A stretch of DNA of 10,755 bases from Cerioporus squamosus (lineage: Eukaryota; Basidiomycota; Agaricomycetes; Polyporales; Polyporaceae): the NCBI GenBank assembly GCA_022592435.1, contig JABYQS010000948.1, positions 1 to 10,755 of the forward strand, given 5' to 3'. This document shows, piece after piece, positions 1 to 6,700 of this stretch. The position numbers and the translations under genes were made by a program. Positions within the stretch are counted from its first letter, which is position 1. Every line of letters starts with the position of its first letter. The notes beneath the pieces were generated by a model. That model searched no databases, was not told the DNA's origin, and saw only the letters and a program-made list of their open reading frames with translations.

Positions 1-717
1 TCATCTGCGAGTGTCTCCTGGGACTGGCCAGTGCAGATCATCCAGTCGATCAGCCCCGGGAAGTGCTTCTCGAGCCACTGCAGGCTCCGTTCCAGCTCGC
101 GCTGCTGGCGCGCGGTAACCAGGACCAGCCGGTAGCCCATGTTCCTCAGCTCGACGAGCCCATCGTATGCGCCTTCGACGGGCGGCGTGCGGTCAAGGTA
201 ATCTGTCAACCAGAACTCCTCGACTTTGCGCACTGTCTCGTCCGGGTTGCCCCAGTATGGGTTCTGCGATCGGGGATTTGCAGGGATGAGTTCGCTATGC
301 CGCGCGAGCCTAGAACGAGACTGACCATCCAGTAGTAATAGTCTGTGGTACGCATATGGTGGTCAACCTTTCGCATCTCGCGCAGACATCATGTTGCCGT
401 TACGCACAGTAGAAGTCATCAAGCGTCATCTTCGTGCCGTACGCGTCGTTGTGCCCTACCACCGTCTTCGGCATCAGCTCACCTTGTCTCTTCCGGGTCA
501 GAACCTCCCCACCGCGCCTCTACTCACATTCCGCGACGGCCTCATTCGTCTGCGACAAGACATCGTCCATGTCGATCGCGATTACAGGCCGGTTATCGTC
601 GTGGATGAACTCCTCCAGCGCCGTTCCCGGACGCGCCGCCGTCCTCGGTGTTGCATGTCCTGACTCTGTAATGTGTAACTTGGGATCATACGCGCTCTTG
701 CCAGAGATCGCGGCCAT
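1..717 (-). CDS. HAD-superfamily 5'-nucleotidase-like protein, 5' part (runs off left edge)
   Basis: Four exons can be followed on the minus strand: 717-528, 455-408, 342-326 and 263 to the window edge. The introns are 72, 65 and 62 bases, all GT-AG. They give 172 residues before the sequence leaves the window. Residues 45-53 (VIAIDMDDV) are HAD motif I with the nucleophile D49 and the general acid D51. Residues 130-135 (RLVLVT) fit HAD motif II with T135. Motifs III and IV must lie off the left edge. Between them is an aromatic cap-like segment with five consecutive tyrosines (79-83) followed by W84 and an NPYWG motif (86-90). The family is known for phosphate-ester hydrolysis, and the substrate here is unknown. 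I chose the ATG at 715-717 because the protein-like sequence starts there; an in-frame ATG at 784-786 would add 23 residues of unconvincing sequence. No signal peptide is visible. The family call is fairly safe, the nucleotidase activity is not shown. Confidence 0.8.
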
Positions 718-1399
718 GATGTGTAGGCTGTAGCAAACGGGAACGTTGTAGAGGGTCGCGCGATGAGAGCAAGAAAACCGGAGCAACTGATATTTTTGCG
801 ATCGCGAGGAAAGGAAGTCGTACCGACTGCAAAGTCTGACTCTTTCGCGCCGGCGACGCGGGCACGTGCTTCGCGTTGCATGTCGTCATTCACGCGACGC
901 GACGCGTCGTACATGCCCGCGGTGTACTTTCCGGGAAAGATACCGTCCATGCTGCAATCTGTTGACCGGTTGATGTCGGTCGATGTCAGCTGGTCGTTCG
1001 AAGCCGTGTCCAGTATTACATGGCAGCCTGGAGGATGCAATCGCGCTCGGGCAGTTGTCAATGTCCTGCAAATGATCATGACCCTCCGCGACCTACACAC
1101 ACATCTGTGCCGTTGAAATGAAGAATCCTGACCAGCAACTAGTTATACAAGTACTTCGGACATCTGCGCTCGCCCGTCCGCCCTCTGACCAGCTCTGACG
1201 ACGTCGGTCCAGCGGGGGACTCCAGCGTCGAATGACGTCGACGCGTCTAGCGTGAGAAAATGGCCGACACGAGTCAGATCAAGTCAGATCGCGCGATTTG
1301 TATGCGACCCGCTCGTCCAGAGGGCAGTCTGCAGCTTGACCTCGAACAGCGACGACCGACGTCGGCGTGACATGCAAGTCCTCTCGCGCAGGCTGTACA
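718..1399. promoter_or_regulatory. Divergent intergenic region between the HAD gene and the small gene at 1400
   Basis: About 680 bases separate two genes that point away from each other, so both promoters should lie here. No clear TATA box was found. ACGCGT occurs at 902-907, inside a longer CG-rich palindrome, and again at 1241-1246; this is the core of the fungal MluI cell-cycle box, but two copies in GC-rich DNA could be chance. ACGTCG occurs at 1201-1206 and inside TGACGTCG at 1233-1240, resembling half of a CRE/bZIP site. A short direct repeat based on AGTCAGATC lies near 1270-1290. Open frames on both strands cross the region, but their composition (Arg and Ser rich, no recognisable motif) looks like GC-driven noise. 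Confidence 0.35.
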
Positions 1400-1732
1400 A
1401 TGGCGGCTTCAACAACCTCAAGAGTACCTCCCACCTCCTCAGCAAGGCTCCGCGCGTCGTCGGTCACCCGGCCCTCACTCGCTCGTGCTCAGTCGCAGCG
1501 GCGAAGCTCTCGGGAGATAACGATGTTGTACGTGTTCCATTCTGTACCCTAACTTCCGAGTCTGTGTTAGTTTGTCTCGGAACCTTGCTTCGCCGGAGGC
1601 ACGGATTCACTATCGTGCCGCTTCAGGCTAGCAGGATACCACGCGCTCGTCAGCACGGGCAGTATCGACGTGGAGTTGATCTCACGAGAGGAGCTTTCTT
1701 CGCCATTCTTCCGCAATTCTTATGCGAAATGA
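1400..1732 (+). CDS. Hypothetical 77-residue protein with mitochondrial-leader-like N-terminus (tentative)
   Basis: A two-exon model: exon 1 is 1400-1527 and exon 2 is 1627-1732 (TGA at 1730-1732), with a 99-base GT-AG intron (GTACGT donor, CTTCAG acceptor). The ATG at 1400 has strong start context (A at -3, G at +4: ACAATGG). The first 40 residues are rich in Ser, Arg and Ala with no acid until E39, as in a mitochondrial presequence or a disordered tail. After splicing the protein becomes balanced, with a mildly hydrophobic stretch (ITMLLAGYHALV) and an acidic-aromatic end (LISREELSSPFFRNSYAK). I do not recognise the family. The gene lies 126 bases upstream of the carbonic anhydrase start on the same strand and is transcribed away from the HAD gene. 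The intron is longer than its neighbours, and another frame is open through 1252-1767, so this model needs transcript support. Confidence 0.4.
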
Positions 1733-1858
1733 CCTCTCCTGACCCAACTGGGACGAGGCTTACTTGACTCATGCACGTTGGCAACTGCGTAGAAAAACCC
1801 AGCGCTAGAGGACGATCATACTGCGCTCAACCCTCCTGAATCGCTACGCGATACACAC
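1733..1858 (+). promoter_or_regulatory. Short upstream region of the carbonic anhydrase gene
   Basis: Only 126 bases separate the stop of the tentative small gene from the carbonic anhydrase ATG. This stretch would have to hold the 3' end of the first gene and the 5' UTR and core promoter of the second. I see no TATA box; CTCAACCCTCC at 1826-1836 is a weak pyrimidine-rich segment. If the small gene is not real, the promoter can extend further upstream. Confidence 0.25.
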
Positions 1859-2638
1859 ATGTCTGCCTACAAAGACTTTACGAAGGCGAACGAGCAATAC
1901 GTCGCCAACTTCGGCGACAAGGGCAAGCTCCCCCTGCCTCCAGCGAAGAAGCTGCTCATCAGTGAGTCATCGCACCCGGCCTGGACCTCCTCAGAATATT
2001 GACGGACTCGCGAGAACAGTCACTTGCATGGACGCACGTATCAAGTGAGGCAGTCTAGCGGCCTCCTCGCGTCCACGCTTGACTCATAGATTCGGAAATA
2101 TAGCGTCTACGCGGAACTGGGCATCCAAGAAGGCGAGGCGCATATCGTCAGGAATGCAGGCGGTGACGCGTGAGTAACAATTGCGCTCCAGAGTCGCCCT
2201 GGTTTCCTGCAAACCCATGCTAACGCCGCCCGCCAGTAAGGAGGCCCTACGCTCCATCATCATCTCGCAACGCCTCCTCGGGACGCGCGAGATCGCGGTC
2301 TTCCACCACACCGGCTGCGGGATGCTCACGTTCGACACTCCGCAGCTGCGCAAGCTCGTGAAGGACTCTGACCCCTCGAACCCTGCGCTTAACGCGGTTG
2401 ACGAGATCGACTTCCACGAGTTTAACGGCCTCGAGGAGAGTGTCAAGGCTGATGTGAAGTTCCTCCAGGAGAACCCCCTTGTGCTCCCCGGAACAAAGAT
2501 CACGGGCTGGGTGTATGAGGTGGAGACGGGCAAGGTACGTCTCACAAGGACTCTATCGCGCGACGGGGCGAGGTGCTCTCGTGACGTCGGCGAGGAACAC
2601 GGCGCTCACTTGTATCCCAGATAAGACAGGTTGTCTGA
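1859..2638 (+). CDS. Beta-class carbonic anhydrase, short fungal type
   Basis: It interconverts CO2 and bicarbonate at a zinc centre, supplying bicarbonate to carboxylases and CO2 sensing. Five exons: 1859-1961, 2020-2044, 2104-2169, 2237-2534 and 2621-2638, joined by GT-AG introns of 58, 59, 67 and 86 bases, giving 169 residues. The beta-class zinc ligands are visible: C37 in TCMDARI, and H89 and C92 in HHTGCGM. D39 and R41 form the usual Asp-Arg dyad, and GEAHIVRNAGG (53-63) is the conserved strand and loop after it. The third intron has a consensus CTAAC branch site about 14 bases before its acceptor. The start fits the short subtype, which opens close to the catalytic Cys; there is no N-terminal helical arm and no mitochondrial leader, so it is probably cytosolic. 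The last exon encodes only five residues (IRQVV) plus the stop; this exon is the least certain, since in-frame acceptors within a few bases are also possible. Confidence 0.93.
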
Positions 2639-3607
2639 CCACTAATTGACTTCTGCTGTACTTTGGACGGATACACGAGAGGTACGCCATCTACCATATG
2701 TTCCTGTCGATGTTTGTTGACCCGCTTGCGTAGCCAGGATGCAGAACGACCAACAAGGCCGGAAGTCTACACTGAAACGGTGATCTTACGCATGTACCTG
2801 AGCACTATCTACTCCCGATATGATCAATCCATATTTTCACGCAATGTCGCGAAGGCTCACTTCAAGGTGATGAGCTGTAGCTGGAGTAGCTTGCCGGCAG
2901 ATATATCGCCGTCAGGCACGACGCGTGAGTACTGTGTACTGCACTGCGCTGCTCTGAAAACTTGGGTACCTTCAAGGCGGGCACTTCCACCGCGCAACGT
3001 CAGGAAACAATAGAGGAAGATATTACGCATGTGCAGCAGAGGAACAAACCTGTGTAGATAAATATAGGGTATCATTCTTTCGTTGATATTCTTGTCTGCG
3101 GCTGCTTGACAACTTGACGCGATGTCCCGAAAACTGGGACCCTCAGCTGAGACCCCAGAGCTCAAGGGCTCAAGGACACAGTACTATGCGCGCTGTGCGT
3201 GCGCATGGGCGCATGCTGGAGGTTAGTGAGTGAGTACTACTCGCTGTGGGGCGTTAGGTAGGTGGCGGCAGGGAGGGTGGCGCCAGGCGCGTCTGGCACG
3301 CCCTCACGTGGCTGTCGCGTCGCGCCCCTGGACCCCGGAAGCAGGCCATGCACTCTGCTGCCGCGCACAAGCAATCATACGCAGTTGGAGTGATAAAACA
3401 GCCCAAGCAAGCCGAGCGACAGCACATAATTCTGTTCTCTAACCCGTCGTTCCAAACCGACGGCGACAGCGGACACGCAGCAGTGGGAACGCAGCCGCAG
3501 CTCGCAGGACCCCGGAGTGACCGGGGACACAGGGCGCGTGTGGCGGAACGTCATCGAGGAACGAACGGGCAGCGTTCATTCATCCACGGCCTCGCCCAGC
3601 ACGCTCG
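2639..3607. other. Intergenic region without a supported gene
   Basis: Roughly 970 bases lie between the carbonic anhydrase stop and the tricalbin leader. The first part (2639-3100) is more AT-rich than the flanking exons and includes a segment resembling a 3' end near 3050-3075 (TAGATAAATATAGGG). Open frames on both strands (for example 2663-3013 plus and 2857-3165 minus) lack recognisable motifs or convincing splice partners. From about 3180 the DNA becomes GC-rich, with purine blocks and alternating TGCGC/GCGCAT segments near 3187-3216. A TATA-like GATAAAA lies at 3392-3398, about 310 bases before the tricalbin ATG. I see no tRNA, transposon ends or inverted repeats. Confidence 0.4.
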
Positions 3608-3704
3608 ATCCCTCCACGCTCCTTCTCAACTCCTTCTCTCTATCTTACCACGACTAGCTCGTCGCCTCACCCGCCCACCCTGCGTCCTCCTCTCTCCCGC
3701 CCCC
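3608..3704 (+). promoter_or_regulatory. Pyrimidine-rich 5' leader of the tricalbin gene
   Basis: Almost the whole stretch just before the tricalbin ATG is C and T on the plus strand, with runs such as CTCCTTCTCAACTCC and CCTCCTCTCTCCCGCCCCC. Tracts like this upstream of start codons are common in filamentous fungi near transcription start sites of well-expressed genes. The ATG context is CCCCCATGG, with G at +4 but C at -3. Confidence 0.45.
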
Positions 3705-6700
3705 ATGGCCTCCGCGAACGGCATGTCCGTCCCCGCAGACGTCCAAGCCAAGGTTAACGGCATCGTCGAGAACGATGCCGCCAAGGGACGTGTGCCTGTG
3801 CACACCTTCGACCCCGACGCGAGTCCTGAGTCCAAGGCCGCCGACGCCGGCAAACAGAAGCAGAAGCTCGGTATAGAGCGGGATGATGTCAAGTCCGGTG
3901 CGAAAGGCGAGTGCATACATCCATCCTTGATTGGTCCCGTCGCAGCGAGCCTCCGTCAGTCGGCGTCCTCCCACCAGCACTTGCACTGTATGCAACGTCT
4001 GCGAGTACTGTAGCGACGACGTGCCACCTGCGTGTGGCTGTCCGCGGCCTCGGACTCCTGCTGCGTAGCTCGGCCTGTCCATGGACGCATGCTGACTACT
4101 ATATAGCAGAGATGACCATTGACACTGGCAAGACTAAGCCTAGCATCCTCCCAACCATCACTGTTGAAGACGTCGACAAGGCTGGTGGCCGCATTAACGG
4201 CCAGGCACAACAGAACCCTCCGGAGACACCCACTTCCCCGGCTTGGCCAGCGTCACCAACCTCGCCGACGTCCCCGGACGGTCCGGAACCACCAGGCGCG
4301 ATGCCTGCCGGACCAGCACCTGAGATACCCGACTGGTACAAGGTTGGATGGCGTGACGTCTCGGGCATCGACCGCCAGAGGGTAGCGGAGGGAGAGGAGA
4401 AAGACAAAGAGCTCCTCAGCCTCTTTCTAAGCGAACAATTCTATGGAGAGTGGTATCATAATGCTGCCATGGTTGTGGTGGTGAGTACCTTACCGTTACT
4501 GCATATGACCGTGACTTACGAGATGAGCAGGCCGTCCTGGTCACCCACTTCCTCACGCGCTTCCATTTCGGCTTCGGATGGGTCTTCATCATCCTTGCCT
4601 TCTGCAACACCTACTATTCTACGTCTATGGTCCGCACCCGGCGGCGCGCTCGAGATGATATCCAGCGCGAACTTGTGAAGACCCGCCTAAGTAGCGAACT
4701 TGAGATCGAGTCTGCGGACTGGCTGAACAACTTCCTTGACCGTTTCTGGCTCATCTACGAGCCTGTGCTTTCCCGTACCATCGTCGCCTCGGTCGACCAG
4801 ATTCTCTCCCAGAGTTGCCCACCGTTCCTCGATTCGCTGCGGCTCAGCACGTTCACGCTCGGTACCAAGGCTCCTCGAGTCGACAAGGTCAAGACCTTCC
4901 CGCGCACCGAAGATGATGTCGTCCTTATGGAGTGGTGGTTCTCGTTCACGCCGAACGACGTTTCCGAGTTGACGGACAAGCAGAAGCTGAACAAGGTCAA
5001 TCCGAAGATTATCCTCAACGTTCGTGTCGGCAAGGGGCTGGCCAGTGCAGCAATGCCCATTCTGCTCGAGGACATGATGTTCAGCGGACACATGAAGATT
5101 CGCCTGAAGCTAATGACCAACTTCCCTCACGTGCAACTGGTCGATCTGTCGTTCATGGAGAAGCCCGTCTTCGACTACGTGCTGAAGCCAATAGGTGGCG
5201 AGACTTTCGGATTCGATATTGGCAATGTGAGTAGCCCCATGTCTGCTCCGTGACGAATGCTCATATGCCTCTGAGTTTAGATCCCGGGCCTGTCGGCTTT
5301 CATCCGCGACACGGTCCACAGCGTCCTGGGTCCGATGATGTACGAGCCGAACGTCTTCACTCTTAACTTGGAGCAGATGTTGTCGGGCGAGCCCATTGAC
5401 ACTGCCATTGGCGTTCTGCAAGTCACCATCCAGGGCGCGCGCGACCTCAAGGGTTCCAAGCTTGGCGGCGGTCGTCCCGACCCCTTCGTTTCCCTCAGCA
5501 TCAACGAGCGTGCAGAACTTGCGAAGACGAAGTGGAAGCAGAACACGTACGTTATAATACCCTGTGACGTATGTGGTCTGATATTGACCGACCTGTGATG
5601 GGATTGGGCGTCTGCAGGTCTAATCCGACATGGATGGAGACGAAGTTCATTCTAGTTAACTCATTGACTGAGAGCCTTCTGCTCAAGGTTCTCGACTACA
5701 ACGATCACCGCGCGAACACGGAACTAGGCTTTGCCTCGTTCGACCTCAGCGTGCTCGAAGCGGATGCTACGCAAGAGAATCTTGAGATGCCGATCTTGAA
5801 GGATGGCAAGGAGCGTGGTATCATCCGTTTCGATGTCAACTTCTACCCAGTCCTCAAGCCCGAGGTCGACGCTGATGGCAACGGTGCTCTTCCGGACACG
5901 AGTAAGGTACAACCTTGGTCATGGCTACTCCGGGCTAATCGAGCGTCTCTTGTCAGAGGTCGGCATTGTTCGTCTCACCGTGCACCAGGCGAAGGACCTC
6001 GACTCGTCGAAGTCTTTGGCTGGCGATCTCAACCCGTTCGTCAAACTGTTCACTGGCTCGGCGAAGCACCCAATGTACGTAACGCGCAAGGTCAAGCACA
6101 CGAACAACCCGGTTTGGGAGGACAGCACGGAGTTCCTCTGCACAGACAAGGAGTCCAGCGTCGTCATCGCCAAGGTCATCGACGATCGCGACTTCCTCAA
6201 GGACCCCGTTCTTGGCTACATGAGTATCCGCCTCACCGACCTCCTCAAGGCGAAGTCTACCGGTAAGGACTGGTGGCCGCTCAGCGGAGCGCGCAGCGGC
6301 AAGATCAGGATAACTGCCGACTGGAAGCCGCTCAATATGGCCGGCAGCCTTCACGGCGCAGATCAATATGTGCCGCCGATCGGCGTCGTGCGGCTTTGGA
6401 TCCAGCGCGCGACGGATGTCAAGTACGTCGGATTCCACTTGTTCGATTGTGCAGTGCAGCTGACTGGATTCCGCTAGGAATGTCGAGGCGACGCTTGGTG
6501 GCAAGGTAAGAAGACAGCAGTTGTAGAGCGAAGCTTGCCGTGTGCTGACGTCCCCTTTCTAGAGCGACCCATATGTTCGTGTGCAGGTCAACAACGTAAC
6601 TGAAGGGCGCACGGAGGTTGTTAACAACAGTGAGTGTAGGCTTCCGTTCAACTTTGAGCTCAACTCATTACCTGGTCCACAGACCTGAACCCGGAGTGGG

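Noticed and set aside
988..1010. GTTCGAA sequence resembling a tRNA B box
   Set aside because: No A box, acceptor stem or anticodon arm could be paired around it.
582..1100. Long minus-strand frame of 172 codons
   Set aside because: It overlaps exon 1 of the HAD gene in a different frame, has no recognisable motif and has the Arg-rich composition expected of a chance frame in GC-rich DNA.
1279..1467. Minus-strand frame with acidic, balanced composition opposite the small gene
   Set aside because: It is only 62 codons, has no splice continuation that I could find, and its quality may just mirror a coding plus strand.
1252..1767. Uninterrupted plus-strand frame with an internal ATG at 1372 and an Arg-rich, leader-like start
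   Set aside because: It begins at GTG, stays Arg/Ser/Pro-rich to the end, has no motif, and overlaps the spliced 1400-1732 model whose product looks more natural. It remains a possible alternative if transcripts disagree.
2857..3165. Minus-strand frame of 102 codons between carbonic anhydrase and tricalbin
   Set aside because: There is no domain signature and no splice partner extending it; the hydrophobic patch in the middle is not enough to call a gene.
4687..5091. Minus-strand frame opposite the SMP exon
   Set aside because: It is antisense to strongly conserved tricalbin coding sequence and is a codon-bias shadow.
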